A model generated the notes under the pieces. That model was given only the letters and a program-made list of their open reading frames with translations, searched no databases and was not told where the DNA came from. From Puniceicoccaceae bacterium (GTDB lineage Bacteria; Verrucomicrobiota; Verrucomicrobiia; Opitutales; Coraliomargaritaceae), in contig QOOZ01000016.1 in NCBI GenBank assembly GCA_003331195.1, forward strand, positions 1-39,779: a DNA stretch of 39,779 nt. Reading direction: 5' to 3'. The number at the start of each line of letters is the position of its first letter. The first letter of the stretch is position 1. Made by a program: the position numbers and the translations under genes. Positions 1 through 7,406 of this stretch are shown piece by piece.

Positions 1-177
1 GCCGCACTCGTTCTTCTCGTCGTGTGCGTGCACAACAGTCTTGCGCTTAATTTCCTTCTTATAGAGCGGGTGCGGGACTTTGTAAGAGTAAGTGACCTTG
101 ATAGTCTTATCTCCAGAACGGCTTGATACGATTCCGATGAGTACTTTGCGAGAGTTGCGTGTGGCTGTGGCTTCCAT
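1..177 (-). CDS. rpsQ: 30S ribosomal protein S17 (partial, C-terminus outside window)
   Basis: Reading the minus strand from the ATG at 175-177 gives 59 codons running off the left edge without a stop. The protein starts MEATATRNSRKVLIGIVSS and continues through SGDKTIKVTYSYKVPHPLYKK to HAHDEKNECG. This is the classic S17 pattern: an OB-fold rRNA-binding protein with the basic P-H-P-x-Y-x-K segment and the D-E-x-N stretch near its end. S17 binds 16S rRNA early in assembly of the small subunit. It is the last gene visible of the S10 operon and lies 23 bases after rpmC, the usual order. Only about two thirds of the protein is present because of the window boundary, not because of a mutation. 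Confidence 0.95.
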   Translation of the reverse strand, partial: MEATATRNSRKVLIGIVSSRSGDKTIKVTYSYKVPHPLYKKEIKRKTVVHAHDEKNECG

Positions 178-200
178 AGTGGGCGTGTGCGGCTAAAAGT

Positions 201-404
201 TTAAGTATTGGCTATAGCCAACTTCTTTTCTTTGAGAATAGTTTCGAGGCGAGCGATTTGACGGCTCAAGTCTTTAAATTCGTGTGGGTGCTCAACTTGT
301 CCCGTCTGCTTGCGCATGCGGAGTTGGAGGCGAGACTCACGTGTATCGCGGAGCGACTTTTCGATTTCGGCTTCAGACATTTCGCGGATTTCTTTAGTGT
401 TCAT
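201..404 (-). CDS. rpmC: 50S ribosomal protein L29
   Basis: The 67-residue protein has the two long helices expected of L29: an N-terminal MNTKEIREMSEAEIEK segment and the SRQIARLETILKEKK segment that matches the family's A-R-x-x-T-x-L signature. L29 sits at the exit of the peptide tunnel beside L23 and helps form the docking site for trigger factor and SRP. Length is normal (63-70 aa). The gene lies between rplP and rpsQ as in almost all bacteria. The upstream region carries a possible weak GGAA-type ribosome-binding site about ten bases before the ATG, one of the few in this operon. Confidence 0.96.
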   Translation of the reverse strand: MNTKEIREMSEAEIEKSLRDTRESRLQLRMRKQTGQVEHPHEFKDLSRQIARLETILKEKKLAIANT

Positions 405-431
405 AGTTATCGTTTCCTATCTCTAAAAGTT

Positions 432-848
432 TTAAGCTTCGTCGCGAGAGACGAAACGGCAGTGAAAAGGGAGCTTTGTATCCGCAAGGCGGAGGGCTTC
501 ACGGGCGGCGGTGGCGGAGCAACCAGCGACTTCGAAGAGCATGGTGCCAGGCTTGATTATAGCACACCAGTATTCAACAGAACCTTTACCTTTACCCATG
601 CGGGTTTCTGCAGGCTTTTTAGTCACAGGCTTATGAGGGAAGACGCGAATCCATACCTTACCTTTACGTTTGAGGCTACGTGTCATCGCAACACGAGCGG
701 CCTCGATTTGTTGTGAGGTCATGCGACCACGCGTGAGGGATTGAATACCAAATTCACCGAAGGCGAGTGTGTTGCAAGTTTGCGCAGTGCCGTAAATGCG
801 ACCTTTGTGAACTTTGCGGTATTTGGTGCGTGATGGAAGTAGTGCCAT
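432..848 (-). CDS. rplP: 50S ribosomal protein L16
   Basis: The 138-residue protein starts [20 protein letters not shown]. It carries typical L16 motifs: [23 protein letters not shown] near residues 30-53 and [25 protein letters not shown] around 65-90. L16 organises the 50S A-site region and contacts the elbow of tRNA. The family's conserved PHKPxTKKPxExRMGKGKG block is intact and length is normal. It lies 60 bases after rpsC and 27 bases before rpmC, consistent with co-transcription. I see no Shine-Dalgarno sequence before the ATG. Confidence 0.97.
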   Translation of the reverse strand: MALLPSRTKYRKVHKGRIYGTAQTCNTLAFGEFGIQSLTRGRMTSQQIEAARVAMTRSLKRKGKVWIRVFPHKPVTKKPAETRMGKGKGSVEYWCAIIKPGTMLFEVAGCSATAAREALRLADTKLPFHCRFVSRDEA

Positions 849-908
849 GGTTCGCTCTGTTTAAAGTGTTAAAAAAGTAAAATTCGTTTCAGATGGGCAA
901 GAATTAGC

Positions 909-1541
909 TTACGCTTCCTCGTCGTCAGGGAGGCAGATCCAGCACTTTACGCCGATAATACCATACACGGTGCTCGCTTCAGAAAAGCCGTAGTTGATAT
1001 TTGCACGGAGTGTCTGGAGAGGCACACGGCCTTGGCGCTGTTGCTCAGTGCGGGCAATATCTGCACCACCGAGACGACCGCCACATTGTATGCGAATACC
1101 GTCGGCACCCATGGCCATTGTAGTTTGAACAGCGCGCTTCATGGCGCGGCGGAATGCAATTCGGCGCTCAAGTTGAAGTGCTACGTTTTCAGCGACGAGT
1201 TGCGCAGAGAGATCGGGGCGCTTCACCTCTTGGATATCGAGCATGATTTCTTTGCCGACCTTCTTGTTGAGAGTCGCCTTAATCTTATCAAGCTCAGCAC
1301 CCTTGCGGCCGATAACCACACCAGGTCGAGCAGTGAAGATCTTGACGCGGATACGACCGGAAGCACGCTCAATGAAAATCCGTGGCACGGACGCGTAGCG
1401 CAACTTTTCAGTAAGGAAGGTGCGAATCGTGTGGTCTTCCTTGATATACTCAGGAAATTGATCCTTGTTCGCATACCAGCGAGAATCCCAGTCGCGGGTG
1501 ACTGCAAGGCGGAAGCCGGTTGGATGTACTTTCTGTCCCAT
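909..1541 (-). CDS. rpsC: 30S ribosomal protein S3
   Basis: The 210-residue protein begins MGQKVHPTGFRLAVTRDWDS, the hallmark S3 N-terminus. It then has a KH domain containing VVIGRKGAELDKIK (about residues 75-90) and the C-terminal S3 domain with GIRIQCGGRLGGADIARTE. S3 lies at the mRNA entry channel and helps unwind mRNA structure. It ends in CWICLPDDEEA and is slightly shorter than many S3 proteins, without the long basic C-terminal tail of proteobacterial versions. Its place after rplV and before rplP is canonical. Confidence 0.97.
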   Translation of the reverse strand: MGQKVHPTGFRLAVTRDWDSRWYANKDQFPEYIKEDHTIRTFLTEKLRYASVPRIFIERASGRIRVKIFTARPGVVIGRKGAELDKIKATLNKKVGKEIMLDIQEVKRPDLSAQLVAENVALQLERRIAFRRAMKRAVQTTMAMGADGIRIQCGGRLGGADIARTEQQRQGRVPLQTLRANINYGFSEASTVYGIIGVKCWICLPDDEEA

Positions 1542-1576
1542 AATTTGGTAGGTGTCGTTAGAGTCGCTCTGAGGAC

Positions 1577-1912
<336 letters not shown>

Positions 1913-1917
1913 GAGAT

Positions 1918-2286
1918 TCAGCTGTTTTGAATTGTTTTGATTCGGGCAATGTCGCCCGCTTGAATTGTAGAGTCTTTGACTAATTCGAGGATGAGTCCTG
2001 CGGATTGATCGCTACGAGATTCTATGATGATAAGCTCGCCTACAGATTGTAAACCACGTGTGACGCGGCAAACCATCCCTAGGCGAATCCCCTGCTCAAG
2101 GCCGCCATCGAGAATTACGACGTCGGCTGCAAGCGTAGGTGTAACCATAGCCACAGTTGCGGCGTTAGGACTGTAAAGTGGCTCTTTGACAAAAGCGGGC
2201 ACTTCTCCGTGCACAGCACTGCCGGCTAACATTGCTCCAATGAGGAACAGTGCAGCGAGGGAGAGTGGTCTGTGAGTGAGTTGCAT
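1918..2286 (-). CDS. Small exported protein of unknown function inside the S10 operon
   Basis: This 122-residue protein opens with a signal peptide: MQLTHRPL, a hydrophobic core SLAALFLIGAMLAGSA, and a likely cleavage site around residues 25-28 (AVHGE). The mature part of about 95 residues is mostly predicted beta structure. It carries a segment around residues 58-115 (DGGLEQGIRLGMVCRVTRG, then VGELIIIESRSDQSAGLI and IQAGDIARIKTI) that resembles small beta-barrel modules of envelope proteins in which a glycine-rich turn precedes a G-D hairpin. I cannot assign a function. It lies between rpsS (29-base gap) and rplV (5-base gap) in the same direction, so it should be transcribed with ribosomal proteins, which is unusual for an exported protein. 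No cysteine lipobox is seen. Confidence 0.75.
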   Translation of the reverse strand: MQLTHRPLSLAALFLIGAMLAGSAVHGEVPAFVKEPLYSPNAATVAMVTPTLAADVVILDGGLEQGIRLGMVCRVTRGLQSVGELIIIESRSDQSAGLILELVKDSTIQAGDIARIKTIQNS

Positions 2287-2315
2287 GGCCGGTGTGTGAA
2301 TAAGGTGAGCGAAGA

Positions 2316-2579
2316 TTATTTACCAGTTGGGTGCCCCTTGAAAGTGCGTGTCGGTGAGAACTCGCCAAGTTTGTGGCCAACCATGTTCTCGGTCACATAG
2401 ACTGGCAGAAAACTACGACCGTTGTGTACGTTAAAATTAAGGCCGACAAAGTCGGGAGTGATAGTTGAGCGGCGCGACCATGTTTGGATCGGCTTGCGGT
2501 CGTTGTTGGCCTGTGCGATGACCACCTTTTTGGAAAGGTGAGGATCGACAAAGAAACCTTTTTTTACGGAACGAGACAT
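2316..2579 (-). CDS. rpsS: 30S ribosomal protein S19
   Basis: The 87-residue protein begins [19 protein letters not shown], followed by [42 protein letters not shown] and [11 protein letters not shown]. This is the full S19 family pattern, including the conserved [13 protein letters not shown] block. S19 binds S13 in the head of the small subunit near the A and P sites. Length is within the normal 85-95 residues. It follows rplB by 16 bases. In most bacteria it is directly followed by rplV, but here a gene for an exported protein is interposed. Confidence 0.97.
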   Translation of the reverse strand: MSRSVKKGFFVDPHLSKKVVIAQANNDRKPIQTWSRRSTITPDFVGLNFNVHNGRSFLPVYVTENMVGHKLGEFSPTRTFKGHPTGK

Positions 2580-2595
2580 AGCTAGTTAGATCGGT

Positions 2596-3441
2596 TTAGC
2601 GTTTCTTCAATTGGCGGCCGTTGCGACGGACAACAATCTGCGAATTGGTCGGATTGGACTTTTTACGTGTTGGGAAGCCCTTCGAGAGTTGCCCCCAAGG
2701 CGATTGTGGGTGACCGCCGCCAGAGGTGCGGCCTTCACCACCACCCATTGGGTGGTCGACGGGATTCATAGCAACACCACGAACGCGCGGACGACGGCCC
2801 AGCCAGCGGCTGCGACCTGCCTTACCAAGGCTCTGGTTATGGTGCTCGATGTTACCAACTTCACCGATCGTTGCGCGACAACGAGCGTTGAGGAAGCGGA
2901 TTTCACCGGAAGGCATTTTGACGGTGGCACGCTCGCCATCGACAGAAACTAGTTGAGCGGATTGACCCGCAGAACGAGCGATTTGCGCGCCGCGACCGGG
3001 GTGTAGCTCGATAGCATGTATCTTAGTGGCAGGCGGAATAATCGCAAGTGGAAGGCAGTAGCCGGGATTAAATTCTACACGCTCGTTGGTGCTGAGAAGC
3101 GTATCGCCAGCGACGATACCGCGTGGTGCGAGAATGTAGCGCTTTTCACCATCTGCGTAAGCGAGGAGAGCGAGATTAGCCGAACGATTCGGATCATACT
3201 CGATCGCTTGTACCTTAGCAGGAATATCGAGTTTTTCACGACGGAAGTCGATGATGCGATAGATGCGCTTGTGGCCTCCACCACGACGACGAGAAGTGAT
3301 GCGGCCGTAGCAATTACGACCCTGCTTATCATGTATGCGTGTGACGAGACGGCGCTCTGGCTTTTTCTTGGAGACGTCCTGCTTGTTTCGTGTAAGGAAA
3401 CGTTGGCCGGGAGTCAAAGGTCTGGAATCTACGAGTGGCAT
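2596..3441 (-). CDS. rplB: 50S ribosomal protein L2
   Basis: The 281-residue protein starts [20 protein letters not shown]. It contains the RNA-binding domain with [19 protein letters not shown] and the C-terminal domain with the signature [20 protein letters not shown], which includes the universally conserved histidine near the peptidyl-transferase centre. The C-terminus is highly basic ([16 protein letters not shown]). L2 is needed for subunit association and peptidyl transfer. Length is normal (270-280). An AGGA ribosome-binding-like sequence lies about nine bases before the ATG. Confidence 0.97.
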   Translation of the reverse strand: MPLVDSRPLTPGQRFLTRNKQDVSKKKPERRLVTRIHDKQGRNCYGRITSRRRGGGHKRIYRIIDFRREKLDIPAKVQAIEYDPNRSANLALLAYADGEKRYILAPRGIVAGDTLLSTNERVEFNPGYCLPLAIIPPATKIHAIELHPGRGAQIARSAGQSAQLVSVDGERATVKMPSGEIRFLNARCRATIGEVGNIEHHNQSLGKAGRSRWLGRRPRVRGVAMNPVDHPMGGGEGRTSGGGHPQSPWGQLSKGFPTRKKSNPTNSQIVVRRNGRQLKKR

Positions 3442-3462
3442 AGTATTGTGGTTCCTTTGTGC

Positions 3463-3753
3463 TTAGACGAGTTCGATCGCATCGCCCTCTTTGAGCGTTA
3501 CGATAGCCTTTTTGTGACCACCAGCAGTGCCGGCTTTACCGCGACGAGAGCGGTCAGTCTTCACTTTTGGCTTTTTGTTAAGAATGTTTACGTTCGTCAC
3601 CTCTACATTGAATGTCTTCGCTACAGCGCGAGCGACTTCGATGCGGTTTGCAGTCGGAGCGACCTCAAAAGTGTATTGATTGAAATGCGCAGACAGATTA
3701 GCTGCTTTTTCAGTGACTCGGTATTCGAGGAGAATTTTATCGGCAAGAATCAT
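3463..3753 (-). CDS. rplW: 50S ribosomal protein L23
   Basis: The 96-residue protein contains the L23 core: LLEYRVTEKAANLSAHFNQYTFEV, then RIEVARAVAKTFNVEVTNVN and a basic loop KKPKVKTDRSRRGKAGTAGG. L23 is at the tunnel exit and is the main docking site for trigger factor and SRP. The long tip loop looks complete and length is typical. It lies 14 bases after rplD and 21 bases before rplB, in canonical order. Confidence 0.95.
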   Translation of the reverse strand: MILADKILLEYRVTEKAANLSAHFNQYTFEVAPTANRIEVARAVAKTFNVEVTNVNILNKKPKVKTDRSRRGKAGTAGGHKKAIVTLKEGDAIELV

Positions 3754-3767
3754 AGCTGATTTCCAGT

Positions 3768-4403
3768 TTAAGCAGCCGCACCGTTGGCGCGTGCGATGAT
3801 AGTTTCGATGCCCTTGGCGCTGACGATAATCTGGCGGTAGCGCACGACATCGAGAGTACTTAGGTTACCTGCTTCAGAGAGGGAAACCCCTTCGATATTG
3901 CGGGCGGCTAGGGCAGCGTTATTTTCAAATTGGTCGTCAACGATCAAGACCTTCCCTCGAGTCGGTAAGACTGCGGTGAGGACTTGGTTGAAGAGCTTAG
4001 TCTTCGCTTCCTTGACTTCGAGAGCTTCGATGACAGAGAGGCCACCTTCAGTTGCGCGCTCGAAAAGCGCACGGCTGAATGCGAGATCTTTCATCTTGCG
4101 ATTGATCTTTTGAGAAAAGTCGCGCGGCTTAGGACCATGAGCGATGCCGCCATGACGTTGGTGAGGCACGCGGCGTGAACCTTGACGGGCTGTGCCACTA
4201 CCTTTTTGGCGGAAGAGCTTTTTACCAGAACCTGCGACTTCAGCACGAGTCTTAGTCGAAGCATTTCCTTGACGGGCGTTAGCTTGGTGCGCGAGAACGA
4301 CTTGGCGAAGTGCTGCAACGCCCTTGTCTCCCTCGAATACGGGTAACGCAAACTCTTTCTCAGAGCTTGTGGATCCGTCGGCTGTGTAAACTTTAAGTTT
4401 CAT
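3768..4403 (-). CDS. rplD: 50S ribosomal protein L4
   Basis: The 211-residue protein contains the extended L4 loop with TKTRAEVAGSGKKLFRQKGSGTARQGSRR and then FSQKINRKMKDLAFSRALFER, both diagnostic. The globular part continues with GKVLIVDDQFENNAALAARN. L4 lines the peptide tunnel; in Escherichia coli it also represses its own operon, but I cannot see from this sequence whether that operates here. Length is normal. An AGGA motif precedes the ATG by about ten bases. It follows rplC by 43 bases. Confidence 0.96.
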   Translation of the reverse strand: MKLKVYTADGSTSSEKEFALPVFEGDKGVAALRQVVLAHQANARQGNASTKTRAEVAGSGKKLFRQKGSGTARQGSRRVPHQRHGGIAHGPKPRDFSQKINRKMKDLAFSRALFERATEGGLSVIEALEVKEAKTKLFNQVLTAVLPTRGKVLIVDDQFENNAALAARNIEGVSLSEAGNLSTLDVVRYRQIIVSAKGIETIIARANGAAA

Positions 4404-4446
4404 TTTAGTGTGTCCTTTATGTCAGGGATATCCTTAGGCACTAAGC

Positions 4447-5091
4447 TTATGCTAGGGCTCTCTTGGTTTTAACCGCAGTGCGGACGGTGACGAGGGAGCC
4501 ACGTGAGCCAGGTATGCTTCCTTTTACCAGAATCAGATTCTTCTCAGCGATGATTTTAACCACTTCGAGGTTCTGGACGGTGCGGCGCACATCACCCATG
4601 TGACCTGGCATTTTTTTGCCCTTGATGACGTGACCTGGCCATTGGCACATACCGTAGGAACCACCACGACGGTGAAACATCGAACCGTGTGAAGCGGGAC
4701 CCCCTGCGAAGCCATAGCGTTTCACAACACCCTGAAAACCGCGCCCTTTAGAGGTGCCGACCACATCGATCTTCTGGCCAGCTTCAAATTTCTCAACAGT
4801 AAGCACGTCTCCGAGGTTTAACTCGACCTCGCCATTTGTGCGGAACTCTTGGAGTTCAGCCACTGGCTCGACACCAGCCTTTTTAGTGTGGCCTGTAGCT
4901 GCTTTGGAGAGGCGGTGCTCTTTTTGTGGACTGAATCCGATCTGCACGGCATTGTATCCGTCTTTTTCGGAGGACTTAATCTGCGTTACCGGGCAGGGTC
5001 CTGCTTCAATGACAGTAACAGGCACTAGACGATTGTTGTCGTCAAATACCTGTGTCATTCCTATCTTTTTACCAAGTAGGGCTACGTTCAT
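4447..5091 (-). CDS. rplC: 50S ribosomal protein L3
   Basis: The 214-residue protein starts MNVALLGKKIGMTQVFDDN, matching the L3 N-terminus, so the ATG at 5089-5091 is preferred over an upstream in-frame ATG at 5130 that would add 13 non-conserved residues. The centre holds VDVVGTSKGRGFQGVVKRYGF and the tip segment GSYGMCQWPGHVIKGKKMPG, which reaches towards the peptidyl-transferase centre. L3 is an early assembly protein. This is the first ribosomal gene of the cluster; the usual first gene of the operon, rpsJ (S10), is not upstream, so it must be encoded elsewhere, perhaps with fusA or tuf. Confidence 0.95.
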   Translation of the reverse strand: MNVALLGKKIGMTQVFDDNNRLVPVTVIEAGPCPVTQIKSSEKDGYNAVQIGFSPQKEHRLSKAATGHTKKAGVEPVAELQEFRTNGEVELNLGDVLTVEKFEAGQKIDVVGTSKGRGFQGVVKRYGFAGGPASHGSMFHRRGGSYGMCQWPGHVIKGKKMPGHMGDVRRTVQNLEVVKIIAEKNLILVKGSIPGSRGSLVTVRTAVKTKRALA

Positions 5092-5169
5092 AATACTAAT
5101 TGGCAGGTGGAGCAGAGGCTCCGTTTCCATGACCTGCGTTAGAGGAGTTAAAAATGTGTGTTAATCGCC

Positions 5170-5271
5170 TCAGTTGGGAAGCGAGCGACGGAAGAAAGCG
5201 GGTTGTTCTACCTTCGTCAACACCCGATTTAGAAAAAAGTCATTATTTTCTGCGCCTGAGTAAATATCCAT
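5170..5271 (-). CDS. Possible 33-codon small ORF upstream of rplC (leader peptide or chance)
   Basis: On the minus strand an ATG at 5269-5271 opens 33 codons (MDIYSGAENNDFFLNRVL, then TKVEQPAFFRRSLPN) ending in TGA at 5170-5172. The same frame stays open upstream for about forty further codons into the end of the mutase gene, without an ATG. It lies about 80 bases upstream of rplC, inside the presumed leader of the S10 operon. I recognise no family and see no ribosome-binding site. An open frame of this length can arise by chance in DNA of about 50 percent GC, so this is offered only as a candidate. Confidence 0.2.
   Translation of the reverse strand: MDIYSGAENNDFFLNRVLTKVEQPAFFRRSLPN
5192..5220 (-). 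promoter_or_regulatory. Weak candidate promoter for the S10 operon
   Basis: On the minus strand TTGACG (5215-5220) resembles a sigma-70 -35 box and is followed, after 17 bases, by TTTCTT (5192-5197), a poor -10 box. It is the best match I found in the 293 bases between rplC and the upstream mutase gene. The -35 match is five of six, the -10 match is weak, and the element overlaps a possible small ORF. Confidence 0.22.
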
Positions 5272-5384
5272 GTTACGCCCTTCAATAGAGGAAAGGCGCT
5301 CACACGGAAGTCCAACTAACGAAAACTGACTAGGAAACAGCTCCCCTTTGCCGAGAAGCCCTTTGTTAAGATGAGAGAATGTCT

Positions 5385-7349
5385 CTAAGCCTCTGCACGG
5401 CGGCGGGCTTCGGCATCAATGGCGGCGAGGGTTGTTTCCATCACTTTACTGGCAGCTAATTTGACCTCAGCGAGCTCTTCGGGATTGGTCACATCTGAGC
5501 GACCAAATACATAAAACTTAATCTTAGGCTCGGTCCCAGAACCGCGGACTGCGAAGCTGTAGCCATTGCTCAGTTCTAAGAAATAGAAATCTTGCGGTGC
5601 GATGCGCTTGCCATCTGCGTCGATAATCTCGTCCTTACCAAAATCGGTGAAGCCAGAAACCGTGACGTCACCAAAAGCTTTGGGCGGATCACTACGATAG
5701 GATTCAAGAATGTTCTTAATCTTCTGCGATCCAGCGGCACCTTCGAAATAAATGTTAATCGTCTTTTCTTCGTAATAACCAAGCTGGAGATAGAGCGAAT
5801 CAAGATACTCGGGGAAAGTCATCTCCTGTCCTTTCAAATACGCCGCTAATTCGCAAAACATGACTACGGCTGCATTGGCGTCTTTATCGCGAAGCTTATC
5901 GCTTGCCAGGTAGCCGTAGCTCTCCTCGCCGCCGAAGACGAAGTAGGTCGAATAGTCAAGCATGAGGTCGGCTTTCGTCCAGATATCACAAGCATCATAA
6001 TCGACGGCGAGTCCTTCTTGTTCAAAAAGCTTGGCTTTCATCTCAGCTTCATATTCAGCTAACTTTTCGCCGAGCCATTTGAAGCCTGTTAGCGTGTTGA
6101 TTGTTTTAAGGCCATGCCAAGTCGCAACGGCTTCTTGCATCGGACTGGTGACAAAAGTCTTGATTAGAACAGCATTTTCACTGCCATCCTCAGGGAGGAT
6201 TTCGGCATCTTTAAGCGTGGAAATACGATACTCGGCCAAAAGCGTACCAATCTGGTTTCCCGTAAGCAGCACCATTTCGCCAGCGAGGTCGCGGACAGCG
6301 ACGCCCATGCGGTCAGCATCAGGATCGGTCGCGATGACGAGGTCGGTATCCGTTTCATTGGCCTTGGCGATCGCCATGGCAAGCGCTTCGGCGTTTTCAG
6401 GATTTGGAGATTTGACTGTTGAAAAACGACCGTCCGGTTCCATTTGCTCGGGTACTTCAATCACCTCAACCCCGAGCTTGCGGAGTACGGGCATGGAACT
6501 GATGGCACCGCATCCGTGGATCGGCGAAAAGACGACCTTGGGTGCAACTTTCTGCAAGACCTCGGTATCGACGACCATCTCCTCAAGTAGATCGAGGTAG
6601 GGTTCGTCGGCACTAGAATCAAGCGCGATAACGTGATCGAGATTAATATCTAGAAACTGAACGAGCTCTTCGAGCTCCACTTCGTTAACAAGATTCACAA
6701 TACCTTCGGCGTGTGGGGAGACCACCTGTGCGCCATCTTCAAAGTAGGCTTTGAAGCCGTTATCGTGCGACGGATTGTGGCTTGCGGTAATCACTGCGCC
6801 ACAGGTTGCCTTATAATGTCGCACCGCGAAACTGAGTTGCGGGGTGGAGCGTGGCCCATCGAAGATGAGCGCTTGCCCTCCGAGCTTACACCAAGTGGAT
6901 GCTGCCAACTCGCAAAAGTGGCGAGAGAAGTGGCGAACATCGTGAGCAATGACGAAGCGAGGCAGATCGTGACGACCGCTTTCATCCAGGTATTGTTTCA
7001 CATAGCGAAACATGCCGACAGTGGCGCGAATGAGGTTAAAGTCATTTAGCACATTGGTGCCAACTGCCGCGTGCTCGGGCGTGCCTTGCGCTGAGAGAGA
7101 GCCCGTTTCAGCAGATGCTGTCACCTTCCCGATGGTACGACCACGAATACCGCCAGTGCCAAAGACCATAGTCTGGTAAAAACGGTCGTTAAGTTCTTCC
7201 CACTCCTCTTTATTAATTAGCTCGGTAATACTCGCCCCCACCCACTCAGGTAGGAAGTCGGCACTCGCCCATTTCTTAAGATTAGTGGCCGTGCTTTCAA
7301 GAAGAGCACCAGCGGCCTCGGCGGATTCAATTTTTTCGATAAGACTCAT
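5385..7349 (-). CDS. Phospho-sugar mutase (phosphoglucomutase/phosphomannomutase family)
   Basis: This 654-residue enzyme of the alpha-D-phosphohexomutase family interconverts hexose 6-phosphate and 1-phosphate through a phosphoserine. All four signature loops are present: the active-site TASHNPSHDNGFK (residues 188-200, catalytic Ser190), the Mg-binding DPDADR (342-347), the sugar-recognition GGEESYGY (473-480) and the phosphate-binding RGSGTEPKIK (602-611). An N-terminal FGTGGIRG (63-70) is also typical. The protein is longer than PgcA-type enzymes (about 580), with extra sequence around 210-265 and 435-465. It lies downstream of the UDP-sugar pyrophosphorylase with a 57-base gap, so the two probably work in sequence. 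Specificity for glucose, mannose or an amino sugar cannot be read from the motifs. Confidence 0.93.
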   Translation of the reverse strand: MSLIEKIESAEAAGALLESTATNLKKWASADFLPEWVGASITELINKEEWEELNDRFYQTMVFGTGGIRGRTIGKVTASAETGSLSAQGTPEHAAVGTNVLNDFNLIRATVGMFRYVKQYLDESGRHDLPRFVIAHDVRHFSRHFCELAASTWCKLGGQALIFDGPRSTPQLSFAVRHYKATCGAVITASHNPSHDNGFKAYFEDGAQVVSPHAEGIVNLVNEVELEELVQFLDINLDHVIALDSSADEPYLDLLEEMVVDTEVLQKVAPKVVFSPIHGCGAISSMPVLRKLGVEVIEVPEQMEPDGRFSTVKSPNPENAEALAMAIAKANETDTDLVIATDPDADRMGVAVRDLAGEMVLLTGNQIGTLLAEYRISTLKDAEILPEDGSENAVLIKTFVTSPMQEAVATWHGLKTINTLTGFKWLGEKLAEYEAEMKAKLFEQEGLAVDYDACDIWTKADLMLDYSTYFVFGGEESYGYLASDKLRDKDANAAVVMFCELAAYLKGQEMTFPEYLDSLYLQLGYYEEKTINIYFEGAAGSQKIKNILESYRSDPPKAFGDVTVSGFTDFGKDEIIDADGKRIAPQDFYFLELSNGYSFAVRGSGTEPKIKFYVFGRSDVTNPEELAEVKLAASKVMETTLAAIDAEARRRAEA

Positions 7350-7406
7350 GAGAGGAATTAAAAATTAGGAAGGAATTTACGGTGATGACGAAGTTATAAG
7401 GAATCT

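Larger units (their letters stand above)
5092..5384. other. Intergenic leader region between phospho-sugar mutase and rplC
   Basis: This is the longest stretch without a secure gene (293 bases). It must contain the end of the mutase transcript and the promoter of the ribosomal operon. It holds a weak TTGACG/TTTCTT promoter candidate and a 33-codon ORF on the minus strand. I found no convincing intrinsic terminator and no obvious L4-binding-type mimic by eye. Confidence 0.6.

Noticed and set aside
3016..3759. A 247-codon plus-strand open frame over rplB and rplW
   Set aside because: It is antisense to two certain ribosomal protein genes and its translation has no family resemblance; it reflects the codon bias of the real strand.
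6031..6600. A 189-codon plus-strand frame inside the mutase gene, Ser-rich
   Set aside because: Antisense to a complete enzyme gene with all four signature loops; low-complexity composition is typical of shadow frames.
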